Shown here: one piece after another, positions 8,902-16,934 of the stretch
Numbering within the stretch: position 1 is the stretch's first letter
How the letters are laid out: each line of letters starts with the position of its first letter
The notes under the pieces: generated by a model
Databases searched by the model: none
The model's input: only the letters and a program-made list of their open reading frames with translations
Told to the model about the DNA's origin: nothing
NCBI RefSeq assembly: GCF_020731285.1
Contig: NZ_JAJFOW010000009.1
Span: forward strand, 62,001-126,000
Length of the DNA stretch: 64,000 bases
Direction of reading: 5' to 3'
DNA from: Cohnella baijiui
Lineage (GTDB): Bacteria; Bacillota; Bacilli; Paenibacillales; Paenibacillaceae
Program-made: the position numbers and the translations under genes

Positions 8902-9804
8902 TTGTCCTACTTTCTCACCGATCTCGACGGCACGCTCCTCCGCTCGGATGCCACATTGTCCGCCGATGCGGCCCGCATTCTGACCGAGGCCCTGAACGCG
9001 GGGCTCGTCGTGAGCTATGCCACCGCTCGGAGCTACATCAGCTCGCACAAGGTCGTCGCTGCGGTACCTTGGCGGTATCCGCTCGTGCTATACAACGGAG
9101 CCGTCCTCTTCGACCCGACGACGGAGCGCGTGCTGGACGGGGCGTGGCTGGACCCGGCAACGACGGACGAGATCATCGGGCTGGGCCGGGCGCGCGGCCT
9201 GCTGCCGCTGCTATTCGCGCTCGACGGCGAGGATCGGGAGCGGGTGCTGCACGAACGGTTGGTCCGCTTAGGGGAGCTGCAATTCGTGGCCGACCGGCCC
9301 GGGGACCCGAGATTTGCGGAAGTCGACTGTCTCATCTGTCCGGCGTCGTTCCGCACGCTCATTTTGACCTATATCGGGTCGCGCGAGGAGCTGCTTCCGC
9401 TCCAAGAGGACGTGCGGCACCTGTTCGGGAACCGGGTTCACATCCACCTCTTGAAGGACGCCTACATCGCGGATCACTACTTCCTGGAATTCAGCGACCG
9501 GATGGCGAACAAGCGCGAGGGGCTGCGCAAATGGGCGGCGCTCCTGAACGTCTCTGCGGACGCGGTCACGGTGTTCGGCGACAATCTGAACGATCTCGGC
9601 CTGTTCGAGACAGCCGGAACCCGCATCGCCGTGGCGGGCGCACATCCGGACATCGCCGCGCTGGCGACGGCGCGGACGGGCGGCAACGACGAGGACGGGG
9701 TTGCGCGTTACCTGGAGCAATGGATGCGCGCGCAGCCGGCAGGCATCGCGAAAGACGGAGGCGCTGTATCGCGGTCTCCGTCTAGGGATACGCATATGGG
9801 ATAG
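8902..9804 (+). CDS. Cof-type HAD-superfamily hydrolase
   Basis: A 300-residue phosphatase of the HAD-IIB (Cof) group. Motif I is LTDLDGTLL near residue 4-12 with the nucleophilic aspartate, motif II is in YATARSYISS, the conserved lysine is in NKREGLRKWA, and motif III/IV is VFGDNLNDLGLF. These enzymes dephosphorylate small molecules such as sugar phosphates or flavin precursors. The TTG start is supported by CGAGGAGG 7 nt upstream. The last 30 or so residues beyond the domain are low complexity. Confidence 0.9.
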   Translation: MSYFLTDLDGTLLRSDATLSADAARILTEALNAGLVVSYATARSYISSHKVVAAVPWRYPLVLYNGAVLFDPTTERVLDGAWLDPATTDEIIGLGRARGLLPLLFALDGEDRERVLHERLVRLGELQFVADRPGDPRFAEVDCLICPASFRTLILTYIGSREELLPLQEDVRHLFGNRVHIHLLKDAYIADHYFLEFSDRMANKREGLRKWAALLNVSADAVTVFGDNLNDLGLFETAGTRIAVAGAHPDIAALATARTGGNDEDGVARYLEQWMRAQPAGIAKDGGAVSRSPSRDTHMG

Positions 9805-10033
9805 CTGGCGGAAACGGACGGTCTGCTTTCGGCTTTCCGGCTTAGCGGGCCGAATCATGCCAGGGGCGTTGCGGTGTGGCGCAACGAGGAAATGAGCAGC
9901 TGGCGGTGAAGCCGGTCTTCAGGGGATGTGCGCGGGGATTTGTGAATCACGGATCAGCCCGTCTCCGGCGAATAGGCCGGCACGCCTTAACGGCGGTCTC
10001 GCCTGCGTCCGTATCGGCGGCTTGCGCCCGGAC
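9805..10033. other. Intergenic stretch, nothing recognised
   Basis: About 230 bp between the HAD gene and the end of the small minus-strand ORF. I see no gene, terminator or repeat that I can support. Confidence 0.4.
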
Positions 10034-10192
10034 TCAATGCAGCAGCTGCAAGATGGCGCCAAGCAGCTGCGACATGCCCCGTTTGCCTTGCCGTTCCGTC
10101 TCCCGCCGCTGCGCTTCCTTCCGCATGCGGCACTCCCATTCGGCGCGGAGGGTCTCCGACAGTTTTTCCAGCTCGTACGGATTGGTGATCAT
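10034..10192 (-). CDS. Small unknown protein, paralogue 1
   Basis: A 52-residue ORF too short for usual gene finding. It starts MITNPYELEKLSETLRAEWE, continues with a strongly basic stretch (RMRKEAQRRETERQGKR) and ends in a hydrophobic tail (SQLLGAILQLLH). GGAG is 8 nt before this ATG; an ATG six nt upstream is too close to that site. The first 22 residues match those of the neighbouring small ORF (12 of 20 aligned residues identical), with its own ribosome-binding site, which argues that both are real. The function is not recognised; a short amphipathic protein is all I can say. Confidence 0.65.
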   Translation of the reverse strand: MITNPYELEKLSETLRAEWECRMRKEAQRRETERQGKRGMSQLLGAILQLLH

Positions 10193-10221
10193 TAGCATCT
10201 CTCCTCTTCATTCTTCGTATT

Positions 10222-10383
10222 TTAATATAGCGCGCGCAGCAGGGCGCCGATTCGGCGTGCGACGCTGCGGCTCCCCGAGCGCCGGCCGGCAGCCGCTTGG
10301 TCCGCAGTCGCGCGGATGCGGGACTCCCACTCGGCTTGAAAGCTTTCGGACATTTTCTCGAATTCGTAGGTTTGGGTGAACAT
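10222..10383 (-). CDS. Small unknown protein, paralogue 2
   Basis: A 53-residue ORF starting MFTQTYEFEKMSESFQAEWE, followed by an arginine-rich stretch and ending RRIGALLRALY. AAGGAGG lies 8 nt before the ATG, a near-perfect ribosome-binding site. It lies 29 bp upstream of its paralogue on the same strand, so the two probably form one transcript. The shared N-terminal pattern (YE-EK-SE-AEWE-R-R) with a diverged basic/hydrophobic end indicates tandem duplication. I do not recognise the family. Confidence 0.65.
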   Translation of the reverse strand: MFTQTYEFEKMSESFQAEWESRIRATADQAAAGRRSGSRSVARRIGALLRALY

Positions 10384-10563
10384 GTTCGTTTCCTCCTTGT
10401 CATCTCCGATTGATTCCATTATGCTTTAGCCAACTGATTGGAAAAAGAGTAAGAATCGGTTCGCGTTTTTCCCGTTTTCGCGAATCCGGGCGAAGCTGCA
10501 TCCCCACTCCCCGACCAACCCCTCCGATCAGAAACGGCAGCAAGCAGCGGAAGGAGGCGTCTG

Positions 10564-12363
10564 ATGCAAACGACGGCGGAAAGGTATTTGGAGGCGCTGG
10601 ATTGCTTCGGCTCCCGCCTCGGCGACGACAACCGGGTCGAGGTAACGCTGGAGGAGTTAAGCGCTTGTTGGTACTGCACGACCCGCAACACGAAGATTAT
10701 CGTGCGCAAGCTCGCCGAAGATGGGCTGATCGCGTGGCACGCGGGAAGAGGGCGGGGCATCCGCTCCCGTCTCACCTTCCTCGAGGATCGGGAGACGCTG
10801 CTGCTTCGCGCCGCTCAGCAGTTGGCGGAGAAGGGCGAATACAAGCAGGCTTTCGAAGGAATCGGCTCCCACGACAAAGGCGGCATCGTCAAGGAACGCT
10901 TCGTGCATTGGCTAAACGGCCACTTCGGCCATAATACGGAGTCGGCGGAGGGGCATCCGCCCGTACACGTGCTGCGGGTCCCGGTAACGGCCGTTCTGGC
11001 CACGCTGGACCCGGCGGAAGTGTACTCCGCCTTCGAAGCCCACATCGTCAAGCAAATCTTCGATCAACTGCTCCGGTATGACGCCGCGACGGGACAATAC
11101 TCGCCCGCGTTGGCCCATGCCTGGGAGTCGAATGCGGATGCGACGGTATGGACCTTTTTCCTCCGCCGGGGCGTGCAGTTCCATCACGGCCGGGAGCTCA
11201 CGTCGGAGGATGTGCGGTTCTCGCTGGAGCGGCTGCGCAATAGCAGGGCCAACCGCTGGATGGTGCGCGGACTCCTTCGGGTCGAGTGTCACGGACCGCG
11301 CACGGTGCGGGTGCTGCTCGATCGGCCGAATCGGATCTTTCTGCGGTATCTGTGCTCCGCCGCCATGTCCGTCGTGCCCGCCGATCTGGTCGCGGAGGAC
11401 GAAGCCCGATTCAAGCAGCTGCCCGCCGGGACCGGCCCCTTCCGCGCGACGGCTTGGTCGGAAGACCGGCTTGAGTTGACGGCCCATTCGGAGTATTACC
11501 AGGGTCGTCCCCATTTGGACCGCATCGTGCTGGCTTTTCTCCCCGAGGGCTCCGCGCCGGCGATCCTCAGCGGAAGCTCTCTGGAGGTCGAAGAAGGGGC
11601 GGCGGCATCCGAGCCTCCCGAGGAATGGCCGACGATCGAAGCGCTGAGCAAAGGCTGCATGCTGCTGGCATGGAATCTCAACATTCCGGGGCCGCAGCAG
11701 TCTCCGGCGTTCCGGCGGGCGATCGGCCTGCTCTTGCATCGCCGCGAGATGATCCGGGAGCTTGGCGAGCACCGGGCCTACCCCGCGCGGAGCTTTCGGC
11801 CGACCGAAGACACCCCGCGAATCAAGGAGACGCACGACCCCGAGACCGCGAAACGGCTGTTGCGGGAGTCGGGATATCGCGGCGAGACGCTTGTCCTGTA
11901 CACGACGCATCCGTACGAGGCCGACGCCCGCTGGATCGCGCGGAAGTTCGCCGAGTACGGGATCGCGATGGAGTTCATATTCGTCTCCAAAAGGGACGTT
12001 CGCCATTCCGACAAGAACCGTTTGGCCCACGTCGTCCTGTTCGACGTGCTGATCGCGAGAGAGGACGTCTGCGAAGTGGAAAACTACGAGCAGGAGGGGC
12101 ATATGCTGAAAGCCGGCCTGCCGCCGGATATGCTACGCTGGGCGGGGGAACGCATCGATCTGGCCCTCGCGGCAGAAGACGCCGCGGAGCGCCGGGCCTT
12201 GCTCGATGGGATCGAGGATCGGCTGCGCGAGGAAGAGTTGGTTACGTTCATCTTGCACAAGAAGCTGAACACCCAGATCCACCCGGCGGTGCGCGGCGTC
12301 GGCTACAACGCCCACGGCTGGATGGACTTCAAGGACATCTGGATCGAATCGGCCCTCCGCTGA
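10564..12363 (+). CDS. SgrR-like regulator with solute-binding domain
   Basis: A 599-residue protein with an N-terminal winged-helix domain (about residues 1-110, with VTLEELSACWYCTTRNTKII) as in SgrR. A full SBP_bac_5 periplasmic-type binding domain follows from about 140 onward (LDPAEVYSAFEAHIVKQIFDQL; FLRRGVQFHHGRELTSEDV; LPAGTGPFR). There is no signal peptide, so the binding domain is cytoplasmic and likely senses a ligand. In E. coli SgrR senses sugar-phosphate stress; members in Firmicutes are poorly studied. AAGGAGG precedes the ATG. A terminator follows. Confidence 0.88.
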   Translation: MQTTAERYLEALDCFGSRLGDDNRVEVTLEELSACWYCTTRNTKIIVRKLAEDGLIAWHAGRGRGIRSRLTFLEDRETLLLRAAQQLAEKGEYKQAFEGIGSHDKGGIVKERFVHWLNGHFGHNTESAEGHPPVHVLRVPVTAVLATLDPAEVYSAFEAHIVKQIFDQLLRYDAATGQYSPALAHAWESNADATVWTFFLRRGVQFHHGRELTSEDVRFSLERLRNSRANRWMVRGLLRVECHGPRTVRVLLDRPNRIFLRYLCSAAMSVVPADLVAEDEARFKQLPAGTGPFRATAWSEDRLELTAHSEYYQGRPHLDRIVLAFLPEGSAPAILSGSSLEVEEGAAASEPPEEWPTIEALSKGCMLLAWNLNIPGPQQSPAFRRAIGLLLHRREMIRELGEHRAYPARSFRPTEDTPRIKETHDPETAKRLLRESGYRGETLVLYTTHPYEADARWIARKFAEYGIAMEFIFVSKRDVRHSDKNRLAHVVLFDVLIAREDVCEVENYEQEGHMLKAGLPPDMLRWAGERIDLALAAEDAAERRALLDGIEDRLREEELVTFILHKKLNTQIHPAVRGVGYNAHGWMDFKDIWIESALR

Positions 12364-12385
12364 AGCGGCCGGGGACACCCGCGAC

Positions 12386-12423
12386 AAAAGAGGCAACCGG
12401 CATCGACTGGGTAGCCTCTTTTT
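12386..12423 (+). terminator. Rho-independent terminator
   Basis: AAAGAGGCAACC pairs with GGGTAGCCTCTTT around a short loop and ends in a T run. It terminates the SgrR-like gene. Confidence 0.8.
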
Positions 12424-12616
12424 CATGCGGGGGCTGGGTGCGTGGGCTCGGGCGGCGGATTTTGACGAGTTGGGCCGCACTGCAGCGAAAGTTTCTGTCG
12501 CTACAGCGGCTTGCGGCGGGATTTGCAGTCGAATGGCATAGTTCTCCATCGCTTCATCCATACTACAAGGGATTATGTCCGGCGCCTACGACCCGCCGGA
12601 GTTGGAGGGATCCCTT

Positions 12617-12997
12617 GTGGCAGAACGAGCCATCCTGGCCTATTTCAATACCCCTGAGCAAGCCGAGCAGGCGCTCGAAAAGATCAAATCGCTCCGACTC
12701 GTCGACTACGCGATCGACCGATTCGACGGTTACGCCGGCACCGGCATACAGCAGCTCGATCAGCTCGGCAATACGATCGCCGGCACCTTCCGGGGGCTCG
12801 GCTACTTGACCCTCGGGGGCGACTTCGACAATCCCGACGCGGCCGTCCTTGGGGCAGCCAGCGTGAGCGCCAGCGGCATGAGCTCGGGCGGCCCGGACAA
12901 CCGGGTGACCGGCCGGGATATTCTGCTGACCGCGATCGTCGAGGAAGCGGACTACGAGCAAGCATGGCAGTTCGCCAAAGAAGCCGGCGCGCTCTGA
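12617..12997 (+). CDS. Conserved hypothetical protein, ferredoxin-like pattern
   Basis: A 126-residue soluble protein. The first 30 residues (AERAILAYFNTPEQAEQALE) and the last 30 (ILLTAIVEEADYEQAWQF) look like paired beta-alpha units, and a glycine/serine-rich loop lies in the middle (about residues 78-97). This recalls small stress proteins such as the YflT/GsiB neighbourhood, but I do not firmly recognise it. The GTG at 12617 is chosen because GGAGG lies 8 nt upstream; the in-frame reading further upstream has no such site. It is followed by a terminator. Confidence 0.6.
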   Translation: MAERAILAYFNTPEQAEQALEKIKSLRLVDYAIDRFDGYAGTGIQQLDQLGNTIAGTFRGLGYLTLGGDFDNPDAAVLGAASVSASGMSSGGPDNRVTGRDILLTAIVEEADYEQAWQFAKEAGAL

Positions 12998-13026
12998 CGG
13001 TTCGCCGTGCGGGCACTCCATTCTAG

Positions 13027-13060
13027 AAAACGAGGCGGCGGATTCGGCGGCTCGTTTTTT
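13027..13060 (+). terminator. Rho-independent terminator
   Basis: AAAACGAG and CTCGTTTTTT flank a GC-rich stem (GGCGG...CGGC). It closes the preceding gene. Confidence 0.7.
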
Positions 13061-13088
13061 CCGCTTTACAATATCAGGAATCCTCGTT

Positions 13089-13112
13089 ATATTTGTATGA
13101 GCAAACAAATAT
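13089..13112 (+). promoter_or_regulatory. Probable MarR operator 1
   Basis: The site ATATTTG-TATGAG-CAAACAAATAT is an inverted repeat 28 bp before the marR start. The same pattern recurs at 13750 before the next gene, which suggests the MarR protein binds both. Confidence 0.6.
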
Positions 13113-13139
13113 CGTAATCGCGAGAAACGAGGGCTCCCT

Positions 13140-13613
13140 TTGCTCGAAATTTACTTCAAAGAATGCCTGTATTTCTCGGCCAACCGCCTCGGACGAATCA
13201 TTACGAAAATGGCGGAAGACGCGTTCGCCGCCAGCGGCGTTTCCCCTACGGCCGCTTTTCTGCTCATGGCGCTTTACGAGAAGGACGGCATTTCGCAGAA
13301 GGAACTGGGCCAGATCCTTCATCTGCAGCCGTCTACGGTAACCCGGCTGATCGAGAAGCTCGCGGCCAAGCAGCTCCTCTACAACCGGATGGACGGCCGC
13401 CTGTCGCTGATCTATGCCACGGACAAAGGCAAGTCGCTCGAAGCGTTGATCCACCAATGCTGGGATGCGCTCCGCGAGCGGTACCGGACGATCTTGGGCG
13501 ACGAGGGGGACGAGCTGTCGCTCCATCTCTACGAGGTCTGCAATCGGCTAGAGCAGCCTGGCGCGACCGAAGCGGACTTGCCCGCGGCAGACCCCAATTC
13601 GCGCCATCTCTGA
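13140..13613 (+). CDS. MarR-family transcriptional regulator
   Basis: A 157-residue winged-helix regulator. The recognition-helix region QKELGQILHLQPSTVTRLIE and the wing KQLLYNRMDGRLSLIYATDKG match MarR. The N-terminal helix (EIYFKECLYFSANRLGRII) should form the dimer interface. The start is a TTG at 13140 with only a weak GAGGG upstream, so the exact start is uncertain. It lies upstream of a DUF1772 membrane protein, and a shared operator pattern links them. Confidence 0.85.
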   Translation: MLEIYFKECLYFSANRLGRIITKMAEDAFAASGVSPTAAFLLMALYEKDGISQKELGQILHLQPSTVTRLIEKLAAKQLLYNRMDGRLSLIYATDKGKSLEALIHQCWDALRERYRTILGDEGDELSLHLYEVCNRLEQPGATEADLPAADPNSRHL

Positions 13614-13749
13614 CCTTTGGCACGGCTGGCCCGGTGCTGCGGCGTTTCGCCTTTCCGGCGCCATCCCTCACTCCGTGGTACGGTTACCTGCCGCTACGGA
13701 GTTTCGCCATCCCGGTGCTGGTCTGGACCGGACCGTAAAAACCGTCCAA

Positions 13750-13770
13750 ATATTTGCTTGCACAAACAAT
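13750..13770 (+). promoter_or_regulatory. Probable MarR operator 2
   Basis: ATATTTG-CTTGCA-CAAACAAT matches the site before marR in both arms and spacer length, and lies 20 bp before the DUF1772 start, where bound repressor would block transcription. Confidence 0.6.
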
Positions 13771-13789
13771 TAAAAGGAGATGGTGCTTC

Positions 13790-14272
13790 ATGGCCAAATG
13801 GATAACCGGCATCACCTACGCCTCCGCCCTTGGATCGGGGCTGATCGCGGGCATTTTCTTCGCCTTCTCGACCTTCGTCATGGCGGCGCTCTCCCGGCTC
13901 CCGGCCTCGCAAGGGATCGCCGCGATGCAATCGATCAACTCGACCATCCTGCAGACGCTGTTCAGCTTCGTTTTTATGGGCACGGCGATTGCCTCCGTCG
14001 TCCTGGGAGTCGCAGCGTTTCTTCGGCTGGGTACGCCCGGCGCAACCTACCTTCTGATTGGCAGCCTGCTTTATTTCGTCGGCGCGTTCCTTGCAACGAT
14101 CGTCTTCAACGTGCCGCTTAACGATGCGCTCGCCGCCGTCGATCCCGGCAGCGCCGAAGGCGCGAACGTTTGGCAGCACTACCTGTCCAGCTGGGTCGCC
14201 TGGAACCATGTGCGGACAATCGCTTCCCTGGCCTCTCTAGCCGCATTCATCCTCGCGCTGCGCCGCTGGTGA
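13790..14272 (+). CDS. DUF1772 (anthrone oxygenase-like) membrane protein
   Basis: A 160-residue protein with four predicted membrane segments. GLIAGIFFAFSTFVMAAL near the start, a FNVPLND motif in the middle and a W-x-x-W-N-x-x-R motif (SWVAWNHVRTIASL) match DUF1772, a family related to anthrone oxygenases. The ATG at 13790 follows AAAAGGAG; the reading from 13754 runs through the operator and is unlikely. Regulation by the upstream MarR is suggested by the repeated operator. Substrate unknown. Confidence 0.85.
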   Translation: MAKWITGITYASALGSGLIAGIFFAFSTFVMAALSRLPASQGIAAMQSINSTILQTLFSFVFMGTAIASVVLGVAAFLRLGTPGATYLLIGSLLYFVGAFLATIVFNVPLNDALAAVDPGSAEGANVWQHYLSSWVAWNHVRTIASLASLAAFILALRRW

Positions 14273-14312
14273 ACCTCTCCGGCCCGACAGCGACAGATCT
14301 GCACATAGATGC

Positions 14313-14349
14313 AAAAAGGGCTCCTCTCTTCATCAAAGAGAGGAGCCCT
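14313..14349 (-). terminator. Rho-independent terminator of the MFS gene
   Basis: AGGGCTCCTCTCTT and AAGAGAGGAGCCCT form a 14-bp perfect stem with a CATCA-type loop. On the minus strand it is followed by a T run, directly after the MFS stop. Confidence 0.85.
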
Positions 14350-14357
14350 ACAACCAG

Positions 14358-15875
14358 TCAGCCCATATGAAGCCCTTCGACCGAGCGCTCGCTCGCGGCA
14401 GAAGGCGCTTCGTCCGCGGACGGCTTGCGGCCTCGGCGAAGCAGGAAGCCGATCGCGATGCCGCAGACCGCGACGACGAGCATCACGCTGAACGTATAGC
14501 CGAACGCCTTGGGCGCCAGCGTCAGCAAGTGCTTGGCGGTATCGGCCTCGGTCGCGCCCGAGGCGGGCGGATTGCCGTCGGCCAGCGATTTCAGGCGGGC
14601 CGTCAGAATCGTCACGACGGCCGCCACGGACAGGGAGCTCACGACCTGCTGCATCGCGTTGGTGAGCGATGTCACCCGGCTGACCAAATCCCGGGGCGCC
14701 TTACTGACCAGGTGCGAATTGAGCGGCATCATCATGAGGCCCATGCCGCAGCCGGCCATGATAAGCGGCAGGAGCAGATCTTTGCCCTCGGTCGACAGGT
14801 CGACGTGGGTATACTGGAAGATAGCCCCTGACACGAGGCTGAGACCGATCACGACCAGCCAGCGGACGCCGATCCGGTCGAACAGATAGCCGCCGAGCGG
14901 CATGATGCAAGCCGATGCCAGCGCCTGCGGGAACAGCGTAAGTCCGGTGTCGAGCGCGCCGAAGCCTCTAGCCTGCTGCAGGAACTGCGGCATGAGGAAG
15001 ATCGCGCCGAACATCGCGAACTGCACGATCCATTGCGCAACGATCGCGAGCGAAAAGTCCATGGACTTGAACACACGAAGCTCCAGAAGCGGAGTCCGGG
15101 CCCGCAGTTCCACGAAAATGAATCCGAGCAGGGCGAGGCCGCCGATGATGAGGCCGGCGATCGTCTTGGACGAGGTCCAGCTGTGGGCGCCCTCGCTAAC
15201 GCCGAAGGACAGCGCGGCAAACGCCAGCGGCCCCAGGATCATGCCGGGGAGATCGAAGCCGGCCACCTGCTTCTTGCCGATCTTCGGCAGCTTCCACAGG
15301 CCGAACAACACGCTGAAGAGGCCGACGGGAATGTTGATCAGGAAAATCCAACGCCAGGACTGGTACTCTACGAGATACCCGGACACGATCGGTCCGATCG
15401 CCGGCGCGAACAGGATCGGGATGCCCAGCACGCCCATGACGGCCCCGATCTTGTGCGGGGGGCTCAGCCGGTAGACGTAGGCCATGGCGACCGGCATGAC
15501 GAATCCGCCGCCGAGTCCCTGGATAATGCGGAAAATAATCAGCCATTCGGTGCTGTTCGGCGTCGCGCACAGGGCCGAGCCGATCGTGAACAGGACGACC
15601 GAGACGAGAAAGACGTTTTTCGCCCCGAACCGGTCCGACAGCCAGCCGGCCAAAGGAATGACGGCGGCGGTCGCCAGCATGTAGCCGGTAACGGTCCATT
15701 CCAGCGTAGGCAGCTGCGTATGAAAATCGACGACCAGCTTGGACAGGGCGACGTTCATTGCGGTCGAATCGAGAATGACCATGAAGCAGCCTAAGATGAT
15801 CGCAATGAGCGGCATCAGAATGCTGGACATGCGAAATTCGCCCGGCGCTCCTGCGCTCGTGGCAGCTTGAGACAT
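14358..15875 (-). CDS. MFS drug:H+ antiporter, DHA2 (EmrB/QacA) type
   Basis: A 505-residue efflux protein with about 14 membrane segments. LDSTAMNVALSKL near residue 30 (motif D1 area), WLSDRFGAKNVFL (motif A), and GLGGGFVMPVAMAYV are characteristic of EmrB/QacA. It probably exports toxic compounds using the proton gradient. The ATG at 15875 follows GGAGGAG; the longer reading to 15968 would run into the operators. It is divergent from a TetR gene with two perfect palindromes between them, the classic arrangement of a repressor and its efflux pump. Confidence 0.9.
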   Translation of the reverse strand: MSQAATSAGAPGEFRMSSILMPLIAIILGCFMVILDSTAMNVALSKLVVDFHTQLPTLEWTVTGYMLATAAVIPLAGWLSDRFGAKNVFLVSVVLFTIGSALCATPNSTEWLIIFRIIQGLGGGFVMPVAMAYVYRLSPPHKIGAVMGVLGIPILFAPAIGPIVSGYLVEYQSWRWIFLINIPVGLFSVLFGLWKLPKIGKKQVAGFDLPGMILGPLAFAALSFGVSEGAHSWTSSKTIAGLIIGGLALLGFIFVELRARTPLLELRVFKSMDFSLAIVAQWIVQFAMFGAIFLMPQFLQQARGFGALDTGLTLFPQALASACIMPLGGYLFDRIGVRWLVVIGLSLVSGAIFQYTHVDLSTEGKDLLLPLIMAGCGMGLMMMPLNSHLVSKAPRDLVSRVTSLTNAMQQVVSSLSVAAVVTILTARLKSLADGNPPASGATEADTAKHLLTLAPKAFGYTFSVMLVVAVCGIAIGFLLRRGRKPSADEAPSAASERSVEGLHMG

Positions 15876-15984
15876 GCTCTCCACTCCTCCCACATCGGGT
15901 CCGGGCATGACGTTTGGCGCTTGGACTATGGTATGATCGAAAAAGCGGTCACACGCGCGCCGTCCCATGTGTTATATTTGTAGG

Positions 15985-16028
15985 GCGGACAATTGTCCGC
16001 TCCCAAAATATAGCGGACAATTGTCCGC
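15985..16028. promoter_or_regulatory. Two identical palindromic TetR operators
   Basis: GCGGACAATTGTCCGC occurs at 15985-16000 and again at 16013-16028, both perfect 16-bp palindromes 28 bp apart centre to centre. They lie between divergent TetR and MFS genes. On either strand TTGTCC in one copy and GACAAT in the other are 17 bp apart, so the operators may double as -35 and -10 elements of divergent promoters; that part is inference. Confidence 0.8.
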
Positions 16029-16110
16029 GAGTCAATGCCTAATTTTTGAGCGATTCGGGACGGTATGATTAACGATAGTTAGACGCACATTCGTGAAGGG
16101 AGAGTTTGCC

Positions 16111-16743
16111 GTGAGAAAGCCGGATGCTACCGAAGTCAAGGAAAGCCGAGACGCCGCCTACCGACGGCGAATCCTGTCGGCTGCCGCAAGACTGCTCGAG
16201 CAGAACGGCATCGAATCGGTCAATATGTATCAGATCGCCCAGGAGGCGGGTATCGGCCAAGGGACGCTTTACCGCCGTTATGAACATCCGGGCGAGATCT
16301 ACGCCGAGATCCTGCAGAAGGGCGCGGATGAGGCGCTAAACGAGATGGAGCAGGAGATGAAGCGGATCGAGGAACGGGCGGAGGGAGCCCCGTCCGCGCT
16401 CGAAGGGCTGATGCTGGCGCTCCGTCGAACCATCGATTACATCGACGACCAGGCCGAATTGCTCGTAACGATCAGCTGCATGTACGGCAAGAAAAACTTG
16501 TTTCCCCAGAAACGCCCGATTTCGATCCGCCTGCGCGGCATCCTTAACGGCTATCTGAAAATGGCCGCGGCGGGGGGGGAAGTCCGGGATGACGTCGACG
16601 TCACGCTGACGACCAGTTTCATGCTGACGACGCTGTATCCCGAGCAATATCTGTACCATCGCGATACGCACGGGTACGACAAGGATCAATATTTGTCCGG
16701 CATTCGCCGCTTGTTTATCGAAGGGATTCGGGCCGTCCGCTAG
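16111..16743 (+). CDS. TetR-family transcriptional regulator
   Basis: A 210-residue repressor with an N-terminal helix-turn-helix (about residues 15-60): RRRILSAAARLLEQNGIESV then IAQEAGIGQGTLYRRYE. The C-terminal ligand domain is helical. The GTG at 16111 fits GAAGGGAGAG about 7 nt upstream; a GTG at 16093 would bury that site. It most likely represses itself and the divergent MFS pump through the twin palindromes. Confidence 0.9.
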   Translation: MRKPDATEVKESRDAAYRRRILSAAARLLEQNGIESVNMYQIAQEAGIGQGTLYRRYEHPGEIYAEILQKGADEALNEMEQEMKRIEERAEGAPSALEGLMLALRRTIDYIDDQAELLVTISCMYGKKNLFPQKRPISIRLRGILNGYLKMAAAGGEVRDDVDVTLTTSFMLTTLYPEQYLYHRDTHGYDKDQYLSGIRRLFIEGIRAVR

Positions 16744-16782
16744 CCTCGGCTTCGATGTCCGACGGAGCTCGCCTTGCCTGTG

Positions 16783-16821
16783 CTAGCGCCCGTCCGGGGA
16801 GTTCCCGGGCAGGGCGCTTTT
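16783..16821 (+). terminator. Rho-independent terminator of tetR
   Basis: AGCGCCC pairs with GGGCGCT around a GC-rich inner stem, followed by TTTTG. Confidence 0.55.
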
Positions 16822-16857
16822 GCATTGGAGTTCCTTCAGCACCGTGCGGACGCCGCC

Positions 16858-16903
16858 AAAAAAAAGACGCCTGCACCGCCCTTTAAAGGCGGCCAAGCGT
16901 CTT
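16858..16903 (-). terminator. Rho-independent terminator of the methyltransferase gene
   Basis: AAGACGC and GCGTCTT enclose a second stem (CCGCC/GGCGG). On the minus strand a run of nine Ts follows. Confidence 0.8.
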
Positions 16904-16934
16904 CTCTGCTTCGTCCCGCATGTTCATTTGCAGG

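Noticed and set aside
11625..12809. 394-codon plus-strand frame overlapping the SgrR-like gene
   Set aside because: Alternative-frame reading, Arg- and Pro-rich, crosses a terminator and the start of the next gene.
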